In this document: piece after piece, positions 48,467-58,200 of the stretch
Numbering within the stretch: position 1 is the stretch's first letter
Layout of the letters: the number at the start of each line of letters is the position of its first letter
Assembly: GCA_035373905.1 (NCBI GenBank)
Contig: DAOSOK010000030.1
Location: 3,133 to 67,132, forward strand
DNA length: 64,000 nt
Direction: 5' to 3'
Origin: Candidatus Ozemobacteraceae bacterium
GTDB taxonomy: Bacteria > Muiribacteriota > Ozemobacteria > Ozemobacterales > Ozemobacteraceae
Notes under the pieces: model-generated
Seen by the model: the letters and a program-made list of their open reading frames with translations, nothing else
The model's database searches: none
What the model was told of the DNA's origin: nothing
Made by a program: the position numbers and the translations under genes

Positions 48467-49249
48467 ATGACGTTGAAACGCGGGATCGGGCACGCCTTTC
48501 GAACGGCCGGGGGTGCGGCCCTGCTTGCGATGGCCCTCCTTCTCCTATCGGCGCCGACCGTATCGGCGCGGAATCCGCTTTCCAGCTACCTGTCTCGTCT
48601 GCTCGACGAGAGCCGCGCCGAGATCGCGATCGGCCAGCTTCTCGCCGACGGCTTCATCGCGGAAGTCGCGCTCAACGCGCAGCCATCCCCCGCAAGCGCT
48701 GCCGCCATCGTCCCTGCCACCGCCGACGACGAGTTCATCCGTCGGATCGTGGCGGACCTCTCGTCGAAATGCCCCCGTCCGACCCTGCCGTATTCCGTGA
48801 CGATCATCGATAGTACCGTTCCCGCGGACATCCCCTTCCCCGGCGGGGCGATCGTCATCACGACGGCGTTGTGGCAGCAGGCGAAGGCGCCCGCCGAAAA
48901 GGAGTTTCTCATCGCCCGCAACCTCATGCACGTCGCGCTGCGCCAGCCGATGATCGCCATCAAGCACGAAGGCCTGTATGCGCGCGCCCTCAAGTTGCTG
49001 AAACAGCGCACGCGCGACCCCCAACTGCTTCGTCAGGCGGTGCGCGACTACATGAAGGCCGCAGAAACCATGGATCAGAAGCGCGCGGACCGCGAAGGCG
49101 TCATGCTCGCCTCGAACCCGGCCGCCGTGCGCGACGGCGGGATCGCGCTTCTCAACCGGCTGACGCAGATGCTGTGGCCGTTTCAATTCGGCGCCGTCGA
49201 CGATTTCCTGGCCCGCATTCGCGCGCTCGAGTTGCTCGCGCTGCCCTGA
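48467..49249 (+). CDS. M48-like pseudo-metalloprotease, secreted
   Basis: The 260-residue protein has a signal peptide (AALLAMALLLLSAPTVSA). The core follows the M48 layout: the substrate-strand segment YSVTIIDSTVPADIPFPGGA and a helix ending ARNLMHVALRQ. In active relatives that helix reads HExxH. Here the His and Glu are Arg151 and Asn152, and only the second His (155) remains. It is therefore probably catalytically dead. ATG 48467 is preceded by CTGGAG. It is 26 bp upstream of the HEAT/TPR gene. Confidence 0.75.
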   Translation: MTLKRGIGHAFRTAGGAALLAMALLLLSAPTVSARNPLSSYLSRLLDESRAEIAIGQLLADGFIAEVALNAQPSPASAAAIVPATADDEFIRRIVADLSSKCPRPTLPYSVTIIDSTVPADIPFPGGAIVITTALWQQAKAPAEKEFLIARNLMHVALRQPMIAIKHEGLYARALKLLKQRTRDPQLLRQAVRDYMKAAETMDQKRADREGVMLASNPAAVRDGGIALLNRLTQMLWPFQFGAVDDFLARIRALELLALP

Positions 49250-49275
49250 TATATATACGTGGAATTATATAGCAA

Positions 49276-51645
49276 ATGACTGACGAGGGCTGGCTCAGAC
49301 AACCCAGGGAGCTCGTGACCGACCAGGATCCCTGGATTCGCCGTCTCGCTCTCGCCGAGCTCGCCCGGGCGCCGCTGGCTATCGACCGCGAACTGTTCGA
49401 GGAACATCTCTTCAGCTCCGACCCAACGCTCGCCCTGCCCGCATTCCTCGGCCTGAGGCGCCTCTGCCCGCCGCCCCCCCTGATGGACGAGGCATGGCGC
49501 GACATCTTCGGAGAGGCGATCGACCTGCTCGGGAAGCGTGCGGCGAGCGGCCCCCTGCCCCTCCGGGCCGCCGCGATCCAGGCGCTCGCGTTCGCGCCGG
49601 GCGGCGTCTCCGACCTGTTGCTCGACCGGCTGACCGCCTCCGCCGTCGACGAGACGCCCCTCGAAGCCCCGATCTGGAGCGAACCGCCCCAGCTTCCCCT
49701 CATCCAGGATGGGTGCGGAGCGGGTGATCACTCGGCCTCCCTGGCTCTTCTCCTCGGCGCCGCCATGCGCTCCGGTTCCCGGGCCTCTCGCATCGCACGC
49801 CTGCTCGCCGACGGCGACGAGTCGCGGTGCATCCCCGCGCTCCTCGCCCTCCAGGCGTTCCCTCAGCCCGAACTGGCCGAGCGCGTCCTCCCGCTAGTCC
49901 GCGCGCCCTCGACCCGCGTCGCCGCCGAGGCGGCCCGGGCCCTGCTCGCCTGCGGCGGGAAGCGTGTCTTCCTGCTTCTGCTCTCGCTCGTCGCCGACAC
50001 GGCCGAACCGGCCCGCAAGGCGTATCTGCTGCCCCTCGTCGCCCGCACAGGCCGGCCCGAGGTCTGGAAGCTGCTCACGACTCACCTGGCCCACGCCGAC
50101 CCGCGCGTGCGGAAGGCCGCGATCGGAGCCGCCGCGGGCCTCGCCGTCCCCGCGCAGCAGCGCGCCACCGCCCTGACGCCGCTTCTCGCCGATGCCGATC
50201 CGTCGGTCGTCGCCGAAGCGGCGCGGGTGTTGTGGCCGCTCGGTTCGATGGAGGCGCTCTCGAAACTCGAAGAGATGATCCGGCGCCACGACGCCGCTCA
50301 CCGAGCGCTCGCGGCAGACGCCCTCGGCGGCCTCCCCCCGGCGCCGGCCATCCCGATCCTCGTCGAACAGATCGCGCGCGAGCGGCACGGCGATGTCCTG
50401 CGGGCGCTTCTCCTCTCGCTCCGCCGGTTGCTGCCGAAAGCCGCGCCCCAGACGGCAATCACCGAGCGGCTCCTTCCGACCCTGCGCCGGCTGCTCGACG
50501 CGTCCGACCCCTTCCTCCGCAGCCAGACCGCCGTCCTGGCCGGTCTTCTCGGTCCAGCCGCCGAAGACATCATCCTGACCTGTCTCGAAAAGCCCGAGCA
50601 CCCGCACGTGCTCGCCTCACTGCTCGGGGCTTTGCGCCGCATCGGCAGCTCGCGTCTGCTCGTCCTAGCACGCTTCTCCGACCATCCCGACCCGCGGGTG
50701 CGCGCGAACCTGATGGAGACGATGCTGTTCAGCGGCCCCGGGGCCGTTCCCTATCTGACGAACGGGCTCCGCGACCCGGCCCCCCGCGTCCGCGCCGCCG
50801 CCGCGAAGGGCCTCTTCCAGCTCGGACAGCTCGAGGTCGTCCCCCTGCTGACCCGCATGCTTCTCATTCCCTCGCCGGTCCCGGTGCTCTCGGCCTGCCA
50901 TGCCCTCGGCCAGCTGATGCGCCTCCAGCCGCCGACCCTGCGCTCGGACCATCCGTTGTCCCTCTCGCTCTCCCGGGAAGCCCGCCGCCGCCGGCCACCG
51001 GCCGTCGCCGGCCCCGTCGTCCTGCGCGATCCCTCGCTCCCGGATCTCTTCGAGAAACTGAGCGGAACCGCGAACGATACGAACGCCACGATCGAGATCC
51101 TCCAGCACCACGTAAAGGCGCACCCGACCTCCCGGGCGGCTCGACGCATGCTGGCCGCCGTGTTCGCCGGCATGGACCGCGCCGCGCCGGCCCTCTCGCT
51201 CATCGAGAGCTGCCTCGCCGAACAACCGGGCGTTCTGGCCGATCTGCTCGACGCATACCGCCTCGCCATGCGCGTCGGGGACCTCCCCCGCGCCGAGCGG
51301 CTCGGCCACAAGGTTCGCGACACCTACGGAGCCCTCCTCGACGCCTGCCTCGAACTGGCCCACTCGAGCCGGGGCGGACCCGCCGACCAGCTGCTCGACA
51401 GGCTCTTCAACCTGCGCGAGCCGTCCATGAATCTCTACAGCGCCATGATCCAGCTCAAGGCCAAGCAGGGCGACGTCGAAACGGTGCTCGACCTGCTCGC
51501 GGAACTCCTGCTGGCCCGCCCGGGAAACGCCACCGTCGCCGCTCGCCTCGCCGCGAACCTCCCGCCGGCCCTCTCCGAGCTCAAATCCGCCCTCGCCCAG
51601 TATGCCCGCGCCACCGCCGGCTCCTCCTCTCCCATCCCGGCCTGA
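49276..51645 (+). CDS. HEAT/armadillo-repeat protein with TPR-like C-terminus
   Basis: The 789-residue protein has no signal peptide and is made of about 15 helical HEAT-type repeats to residue 560 (units such as DPRVRKAAIGAAAGLAVPAQ and DPFLRSQTAVLAGLLG). A TPR-like C-terminal third follows (ATIEILQHHVKAHPTSRAAR). It is a likely protein-interaction scaffold. A clear Shine-Dalgarno sequence is missing and the 26-bp gap upstream is strongly AT-rich. The gene is probably co-transcribed with the pseudo-protease. Confidence 0.85.
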   Translation: MTDEGWLRQPRELVTDQDPWIRRLALAELARAPLAIDRELFEEHLFSSDPTLALPAFLGLRRLCPPPPLMDEAWRDIFGEAIDLLGKRAASGPLPLRAAAIQALAFAPGGVSDLLLDRLTASAVDETPLEAPIWSEPPQLPLIQDGCGAGDHSASLALLLGAAMRSGSRASRIARLLADGDESRCIPALLALQAFPQPELAERVLPLVRAPSTRVAAEAARALLACGGKRVFLLLLSLVADTAEPARKAYLLPLVARTGRPEVWKLLTTHLAHADPRVRKAAIGAAAGLAVPAQQRATALTPLLADADPSVVAEAARVLWPLGSMEALSKLEEMIRRHDAAHRALAADALGGLPPAPAIPILVEQIARERHGDVLRALLLSLRRLLPKAAPQTAITERLLPTLRRLLDASDPFLRSQTAVLAGLLGPAAEDIILTCLEKPEHPHVLASLLGALRRIGSSRLLVLARFSDHPDPRVRANLMETMLFSGPGAVPYLTNGLRDPAPRVRAAAAKGLFQLGQLEVVPLLTRMLLIPSPVPVLSACHALGQLMRLQPPTLRSDHPLSLSLSREARRRRPPAVAGPVVLRDPSLPDLFEKLSGTANDTNATIEILQHHVKAHPTSRAARRMLAAVFAGMDRAAPALSLIESCLAEQPGVLADLLDAYRLAMRVGDLPRAERLGHKVRDTYGALLDACLELAHSSRGGPADQLLDRLFNLREPSMNLYSAMIQLKAKQGDVETVLDLLAELLLARPGNATVAARLAANLPPALSELKSALAQYARATAGSSSPIPA

Positions 51646-51741
51646 ACCCGCCGCGGTTTCCAACGGTCTGCCGGAATGGGTGTGCCACCCGCCCCGCGGC
51701 GCACACCGGCGATCGTGAGACCATTTTATATTCGATTAAAA

Positions 51742-51776
51742 ATACAACCCGGCCGCGAGATCCGGCCGGGTTGTAT
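51742..51776 (-). terminator. Strong hairpin terminator between convergent genes
   Basis: ATACAACCCGGCCG pairs perfectly over 14 bp with CGGCCGGGTTGTAT around a 7-base loop. On the minus strand it is followed by TTTTTAATCG, so it is a good intrinsic terminator for the FKBP-type gene. It may also slow plus-strand transcription from the HEAT gene. Confidence 0.8.
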
Positions 51777-51812
51777 GACGACTATTCTACAATTATCCGT
51801 ATATGCTGCGCC

Positions 51813-52391
51813 TCAGTGTCCGCCGCAACCGCCGCAGCCGCCGTGGCCGTCTCCGTGGTCGTGAGCGCCGCAGCAGCCGCCCTCATGCTCCCCGCCGCAG
51901 CAACCGTCGTCGCAACACCCCTCGTCGGCATTCGCCCAAGCTTCGCTGCCCGGCTCGCCCTCTTCGAGGATGTCGACGACGCGCAGTTTGAACGTCAGGG
52001 CCTCGCCGGCCAGGGGATGGTTCAGGTCGAGAGTCACATGCGTGTCGGTCACCTTCTTGATGACGGCCGGCATGTGATGCCCTTCAGGGGTCTGAAGCGC
52101 CAGCTGGAGGCCGACGGCGGGCTCGAAGTTCCACTCGGTGCCCTTGCGCTCGATCGTAAAGACGCGCTTCTCGTCGCGATCGCCGTAGGCGTCGGCCGGC
52201 GGGATGGTGACGGTGCGCTCCTGATCGAGATTCATTCCGAGGAGGGCGCGGTCGAAGCCGGGAATGACATGGCCCTGGCCGACCTGGAAGCGGAGGGGAT
52301 CGCGCCCCTCGCTGCTGTCGAAAATCTCACCGCTTTCGAGCGTCCCGGTGTAATGGACCGCGACGAGGCTGTTCTTGTTCACTGTACGCAT
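51813..52391 (-). CDS. slyD: SlyD-type FKBP peptidyl-prolyl isomerase
   Basis: The 192-residue protein has an FKBP domain (VAVHYTGTLESGEIFDSS, GQGHVIPGFDRALLGM) with the inserted IF domain of SlyD proteins (AYGDRDEKRVF and onward). The C-terminal tail, about residues 158-192, is rich in Cys, His and Gly (EGCCDDGCCGGEHEGG, then HDHGDGHGG), the metal-binding tail typical of SlyD. It assists protein folding and nickel handling in the cytoplasm. ATG 52391 has AAAGGAA upstream; the frame continues open but without support. Confidence 0.92.
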   Translation of the reverse strand: MRTVNKNSLVAVHYTGTLESGEIFDSSEGRDPLRFQVGQGHVIPGFDRALLGMNLDQERTVTIPPADAYGDRDEKRVFTIERKGTEWNFEPAVGLQLALQTPEGHHMPAVIKKVTDTHVTLDLNHPLAGEALTFKLRVVDILEEGEPGSEAWANADEGCCDDGCCGGEHEGGCCGAHDHGDGHGGCGGCGGH

Positions 52392-52563
52392 ATTCTTGTT
52401 CCTTTCAACATCTTCAACGACTTCACCGGCAACACAACCCCTGCCGCATCGCGGTGTTCCCTTCAATGTACCGCACCGAACGCTCTTTTGCAAGGCGCCT
52501 GTCAAGCGCTCCCGCCATGCGAAAATTTTCCCGAAAACCGAAGCGCGCCTTTCCCGGTATGGA

Positions 52564-52569
52564 TATAAT
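52564..52569 (+). promoter_or_regulatory. Candidate -10 element TATAAT
   Basis: A perfect TATAAT lies 39 bp before the ATG of the secreted permuted-papain-like protein. No convincing -35 is visible at 16-18 bp. It sits in the 217-bp divergent gap with slyD. Confidence 0.35.
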
Positions 52570-52608
52570 GACGGGAAAGACAGATCGTGAATCGGAGCGA
52601 GGTATATC

Positions 52609-54207
52609 ATGAGACACACGACACGCCTTTCGAGACTGCTGGCGATCGCCTGCGTCGTCGGAACGACCGCCTGGAGCCCTGCCCCCGCGGGCGCCCAGAC
52701 GACGTCGCCGTTCGGCGGCGAGCGGGTCACGATCTCCGTGACCGACACCGCTTCCGGCGCCGCAACGACCATCACCTCGGACGCGCAGGATGATCTGCTG
52801 ACGGCGGAGGAACGCGAACTGATGGCGCTCAAACTCCTGCCGCACTATTATCCCTCCCTGAAGCAGGCGATGCAGAAACCCCTCGGAAGCCTCGATCGGG
52901 CGAAGGCCCGCGCCAGGTCGCTATATCGGTACCCGAACGCCGTCTATTCGCCGAACTTCGGCGACCCCGTCCGCATGCTGGAATGGGCCAGACGCTACCG
53001 GAACGACGCCGCGATGGTGAAGTTCTCCGGCACGGCGCAGCGGGGCGACATCATTCTGAGCGGCCACAAGACCGTCGAGGGCCAGAAGAACGACCCGATC
53101 GCGATCCTCACCGGCGGCAGGTATCACCACGCCATCGTCGTCATCGACGGGCCGCCGTGCGTCTTCATCGAGGCGGTCGGCGCCACCGGCTCGAAAACCG
53201 ACCCGACGAACAATCGCGTCCGCATCTCGAGCTGGCACGAGCAGCTCGCGGCCTGGGCCGGCATGCGCCTGGAGCGGCCCACCGCAGGGCTGCCGGCGGC
53301 CGAGGCGAAGAAGAATATCGACGGGGCCGTCAACTACCTGATCGCCCAGCTCGGCAAGCCGTACGACTACGGCTTCACCAACAACGACACGAACCGCGCC
53401 TTCTACTGCAGCGAGCTCGCCTGGAAGTGCTACGCCGTGGGCGCCGGCATGACCAGCTACAAGCCCGCCAAATCCTCGGGCCGCGACCGCATGATCGTCG
53501 CCCTGAACGCCGTCGTCGACGGCCTTCAGCCGAAAGACCGCGTCACGATCGCCAACCGGGTCGTCGCGTTCGCGAACGAGTTCACCTCCCAGAAGCCGCC
53601 CGACCTGCGCAAGCTCAACGACTTCATCGTCGACGAGCTGACGCCCGCCTGCAAGACCCTGTCGGACGCCTATCCGACGCCCGAAGCCCGGGAAAAGCTC
53701 CGCACCGTTCTCGAGAAAGTCCGCACGAACGACGCGTTCCCGAAGTTTCTGAAGGCCCGCGCCGAATTCGAGGCGGCGAAACAGGCCGGAACGTTCGATA
53801 CCGGCTGGGGCATCGGCGCCGCCCGCAAACTGGCGGCGGAAGCGAAGATCGGCGCATCCATCGTGTCGGACGTCAATTCCCTGATCAAACAGAGCGGCGC
53901 CGGCTACGCGAAACTCGCGCAACTCGTCGGCGCGGTGTTCGCCCCGATGTACAAATATATGGGCACCTATGCCGACTTTCTGACGGGCATGGACGAGGCC
54001 GGCAAGGTGAACATCCCCGACGGCGCGAAGACGGTCCTCTCGATGACAGAATGGCTCGCCGAGAAGCGCGAATCGGTGAAACAATGGCCGATCGGCTCGA
54101 GCCTCGCCAACCTTCTCCCCGGCAATGGCGACGGCAAGGTGCAGGAGAGCTTCACCAGCCCGACGGACCTCGCCGGAACCTCGGCCTTTCACGTCGAGTA
54201 TCCCTGA
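52609..54207 (+). CDS. Secreted permuted-papain-like (YiiX/YebB-type) hydrolase
   Basis: The 532-residue protein has a signal peptide (LLAIACVVGTTAWSPAPAGA). Residues 145-275 match the permuted papain-like layout: RGDIIL, then GGRYHHAIVVID (catalytic-type His at 173/174), then AFYCSELAWKC (Cys267 as likely nucleophile). YiiX-like enzymes are thought to act on acyl or peptide bonds in the envelope. The remaining C-terminal half, about 280-520, is helical with no recognised domain. It is 16 codons or so longer at the N-terminus than the mature start suggests, because of the signal. Confidence 0.78.
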   Translation: MRHTTRLSRLLAIACVVGTTAWSPAPAGAQTTSPFGGERVTISVTDTASGAATTITSDAQDDLLTAEERELMALKLLPHYYPSLKQAMQKPLGSLDRAKARARSLYRYPNAVYSPNFGDPVRMLEWARRYRNDAAMVKFSGTAQRGDIILSGHKTVEGQKNDPIAILTGGRYHHAIVVIDGPPCVFIEAVGATGSKTDPTNNRVRISSWHEQLAAWAGMRLERPTAGLPAAEAKKNIDGAVNYLIAQLGKPYDYGFTNNDTNRAFYCSELAWKCYAVGAGMTSYKPAKSSGRDRMIVALNAVVDGLQPKDRVTIANRVVAFANEFTSQKPPDLRKLNDFIVDELTPACKTLSDAYPTPEAREKLRTVLEKVRTNDAFPKFLKARAEFEAAKQAGTFDTGWGIGAARKLAAEAKIGASIVSDVNSLIKQSGAGYAKLAQLVGAVFAPMYKYMGTYADFLTGMDEAGKVNIPDGAKTVLSMTEWLAEKRESVKQWPIGSSLANLLPGNGDGKVQESFTSPTDLAGTSAFHVEYP

Positions 54208-54275
54208 TCCGCGTCATCACCGGCAAGGCGCCCGAGCCGCACGATCGCGGTCCGGGCGCCTCGCTGTACCGCGTC

Positions 54276-54962
54276 TCACTTGCCGCCGTGCGGTTTATCC
54301 GAAAGGCCCAGCGCCGAGCGGCAGTCCTCACAAAACAGATGTGATGATATATACTTTTGTATTTCCCTGACTCGTTCCGGGTCCGGGCCGTCCGTCCATT
54401 TGCCGGGACCGGCGTCGAAGGATGTGATCGGGTGGCGCAGGAACAGCAGACGGAGGCGGTCTTCCTCCTCGGGGCTGGAGACGGTCCAGCGGAAGGCCTT
54501 GCCGCACTCGCCGCACTCGGTCGTCATCTCGATACCGGGCGTCCGGCCCTTGCCGCACGTCGAGCACAGGGGTGAGGCGTCATACGTGATCCTGACGGGG
54601 AGCTCCGAAAGCGACCGTTCCAGATAGGGAAGCCCCTGGACGATCTGCCCGACGCCGGCCCAGGGATGTTCGGTCGCGGCGCCGCAGATGTTGCAGGTAT
54701 AGGAAACCGACTCGGGCGGCCGGGCAATCTTGTAGCACATCGCGCTGTGAAACTCGACCTTCTCGGGCTCGCGCCGCAAGGCGCGAAGCGACTCGATCAG
54801 GGCTTTCCGCTTTTCCGGGTCGGCCTTCCAGGCCGGCGCTCCGCCCGCATCCGGTTTCGCCTCCGATGACTCGCCGGGCGGAAGGGCTCCCTCCTGCGCC
54901 TGCCCTCCGGCAGGCAGCATCCCCATCAGCATGGCAGCCACCAGTCGCCTGATACGTTTCAT
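54276..54962 (-). CDS. Secreted CxxC-rich protein, paralogue A
   Basis: The 228-residue protein has a signal peptide (LVAAMLMGMLPAGGQAQ). It carries four CxxC pairs: CNICG, CSTCG, CGECG and CEDC. They are arranged as two zinc-ribbon or rubredoxin-like knuckles. ATG 54962 has GGAGGAGGGG just upstream. It is about 55 percent identical by eye to the protein at 58441-59106. The two paralogues flank the triple pseudopilin-like gene in the same orientation. I do not recognise a family. Secreted zinc-ribbon proteins are uncommon. Confidence 0.8.
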   Translation of the reverse strand: MKRIRRLVAAMLMGMLPAGGQAQEGALPPGESSEAKPDAGGAPAWKADPEKRKALIESLRALRREPEKVEFHSAMCYKIARPPESVSYTCNICGAATEHPWAGVGQIVQGLPYLERSLSELPVRITYDASPLCSTCGKGRTPGIEMTTECGECGKAFRWTVSSPEEEDRLRLLFLRHPITSFDAGPGKWTDGPDPERVREIQKYISSHLFCEDCRSALGLSDKPHGGK

Positions 54963-55011
54963 GATCCCCCTCCTCCACGTCCTTTCCCCCAGCATACCAC
55001 GAGCCGAGCTA

Positions 55012-55140
55012 ATCCGCAGATGACGCTGATGAGGCTGATTTCGCAGATGAAACTCTGTCTGCCCTTCGTCTGCGGACACACTCCTGAAAACCTCGTTTCT
55101 ATTCAACGGAGCATCTCTGTGGTGAAGCGGTTTTGCATGT
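55012..55140. repeat. Dispersed CGCAGATG repeat, copy 2
   Basis: CTAATCCGCAGATGACGCTG, TTTCGCAGATGAAAC, CTGAAAACCTCGTTTC and CAACGGAGCATCTCTG correspond in order to the element at 48265-48345, with a short insertion in the middle. It lies between paralogue A and the large pseudopilin-like gene. Confidence 0.7.
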
Positions 55141-55216
55141 GAAGCCGACCCTGCTAGAATGGAAGGCGGGAAAAGGGGTTCTGATCCGCAGGTGAACATC
55201 GAGAGGAGACACCACG

Positions 55217-58200
55217 ATGGCAATCATACGCATCCTGGCTCTGGCCGGAATCCTGGCTTTTTGGGCGGCCGCCCCGGCGGCGGCATGGGAGGCGGCATTC
55301 TACAAAGAGGGTGCGAACGGCTGGTTCCGGCTGACCGTGCCGCCGGACGAACTTGCGGACTGCTCGGCCGCCGACGTAGTGCCCGAGCCCGTCGACCGCG
55401 CGCTGTTCCAGGTGACGACCGGAAGTTCGCGCCAGGGCTTGCGCTCTTCCCGTGCCCAGAACGCCGCATGCCGGCAGAACATGCGGGTCCTGCTGAGCGC
55501 TTCCGAGATGTACGAGATGGACCACGACAAGCCGTTCACCGGCCCCGACCAGGAATATCTTGACATATTATATAAAGAAAATTACATTTCCTCCCGTATC
55601 ACGGGGCCTTCCGGACGGTGCCGGTACCGGTTCGTCAAAGACTCCGGCGGCTCGAAGACGGTCCGGTGCGAGGCCCACGGCCCCATCGAGCCCGACGTCA
55701 ACGATCTCGAACGTCTCCGTCAAGCCGACGAGGAAAGCCTGCGGGAAAAGCCCGCGCTGCTCGTGTTTGGCCGGTGCCGCGCCGCCGGCCCCGCCGGGCT
55801 TCGCCTGCACGACCGCCGCGACGGCCGCCTGCTTCGTGAGGTCACCCTCGAGGTTCCCGCAAGCGACGTCACCGACGACCCGCGCGTGCGGGACGACTGG
55901 TTCGACACCTGGAAGCGCCACATGATTGTCCTGGGCCGGCAGACGCCCGCCGACAGCCTGTTTTCCTACCTGGCGAGGCAGGTTCCCATCCGGCTCGGCC
56001 TGACCCGCGACGATCCGGACAACAGCCGCTCGCCGTTCTTCCGCCGACGCGACACCCCGGACGCCGATCTGTATTCCCTCACCACAGGCGCCCTCGCCAT
56101 CCAGGAGGCGCTCCAGCTCGACCGCATGAACAGGCCGCCCGCCTCGGCCACCGCCGCCGACCAGACCGAGCCCATCACGGTGCTGTCGGGCCCCGACATC
56201 AAGTCGCACCCCTACGAGACGATGATCGCCGGCCGCAAGCCCACCGTCCTGCCGCTCGACCGGCTCGTTCCGGCCGAGTTCTATAGCTGTCACTTTTCAG
56301 ACATCAACCGCCAGATCGCGTTCGGCGACCTGCTCGACCAGTGGGGGACCAGCCTGCTGCACACCCTTCAGGCCGCGGCCCACGACGCCCGCGTGAAGGA
56401 GAAGCTGCTCGACCAGCTGTGCCTCGAAACATCCGAGCTGACGCGGCTGTTCGGCGACCAGGTGATCGCCGACCTCACCCTCTGCGGCGCCGACCCGTTC
56501 CTGCACGAGGGGACCGACCTCTCGGTGCTGTTCACCGTGAAAAACCGGGCCCTCTTCGACATGATGGCGCAGAAGCGCTTCGCCGCGGCCCGCGAGCGGT
56601 TCCCGCAAGCCCGCGAGGAACGCCTCGATATCGACGGGGTCCCGGTATTCGCGCTCACGACCCCCGACCGGCATCTCCACTCGTTCTCCTGCGAGCTTGA
56701 CGGGGTCTCGGTCTACTCCAACAGCGCCGCTGCGATCGGGCGCATCATCGCCGTGTGGCGCGGCCGCCGCCCCTCGCTGGCCCAGTCAGCCGATTACCGC
56801 TACATGCGCACGGTGTTTCCGCACGACCCGGCGCGGGAAGACGTGTTCCTCTACCTGTCCGACGCGCACATCCGCCAGCTGGTCGACCCCGTCTGGAAGA
56901 TCGCCCGCCGCCGCCAGCTGCACTGCATCGGCAGCCTGCGTCTTCTCCAGAATGCGATCACCCTCTACGCTGACGAGCATCCCGGAAAGACCCCGACCCT
57001 GGACGATCTCGTCGCCGACAACAGCCTGAAGCCGTCGTATCTCTCCTGCCCCGAAGGCGGCGCCTTCACGCTCGCCTCCGGCACCGCCGAGCCGGTCTGC
57101 AGCTTCCACGGCCGCCTGCGCTACCTGCGGCCGATCATCGAACGGCCGCCGAGCCGTGTCACCGCGGAAGAGGTCACGGAATACAAAGCCTTCGCCGATT
57201 CCTACAAGCGGTACTGGCGGAGGTTCTTCGACCCGGTGGGAATCCGCGGCCGGCTCGCGACCGACGGCGTCTCGCTCGAGACCTGCATCCTGCCGCTCGT
57301 CGAAAACTCGCTCTACGACGGGTTCAAGACGATGTGCGGCGGCGACCCGGCATCGCTCGACCTGCCCATCCATCCGAAGACGATCGGCCTCCTGGCCGGC
57401 AAACTCAACGGCGAGGGCGTCGGCGAGCTCACCTCCGGCTGGGACGAAACGATCAGCCGCCTGGTCGCCGGCTCGACCCTGACGAAGGCCGAGTTCCTGC
57501 GCGCGATCGGCCCCGGCTTCGTTCTTGGGCTGGTCGACGGCGATCTCCGGTTCGAGTTCATGCAGGACACCTCGGGCTTCCTGATGATCGACATGGCCCG
57601 CGATCCCAGTCGGGCCGCCCTGGCGGGCGTTCTGCTGTATTCCCTGAACCTGCCGGTGTTCGGCGTGGTCCAGGTGCGCGACGAAACGCTCGCGGCCCGC
57701 TTCCTGCGAGAGTTTCTCGACCAGCTGGTGCGCCACTCGATGGGCGACGAGTCCCGTTTCTCCGACGGCCTCCGCCTGCGCACCTACGAAACATCGCTCG
57801 GAACGGGCAAACCGGGTTTTCACACGCTCGAACTCGGCCTCTTCGTCGTCCGCTTCCGGTTCTTCTTCGCGGTCCACGACGGCGCCCTGCTGGTTTCGAC
57901 CCAGCGCGGCGTGATCGAACGGCTGCTGAACGGTCCCACCGACCGCCTCAAAACCACCGCCAGCCTCGAATTCCGACTGCGGTACACGGCGTTCGACCGC
58001 ATCTCCGAAGCGACCCGCCTCGGCTGGCAGGAACAGGTGCGCGAAGCCTGCCTCAACAACCTCGGCTCGCTCCACGCCCTGTCGCGCCTGCGCGGCATCC
58101 CGGCCGCGCGCTGGAACGACGAGTCCCTGCGGATCAACGGCTACGTGCCCTTCTGCCCCGAGGGCGGCGCCTACCGCGACGAGCCCGGCCGCGGCGGCAT

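Noticed and set aside
49827..52568. A 913-codon plus-strand frame across the HEAT gene and slyD
   Set aside because: It is an Arg/Pro-rich shadow in a different frame from the HEAT repeats, and antisense to slyD.
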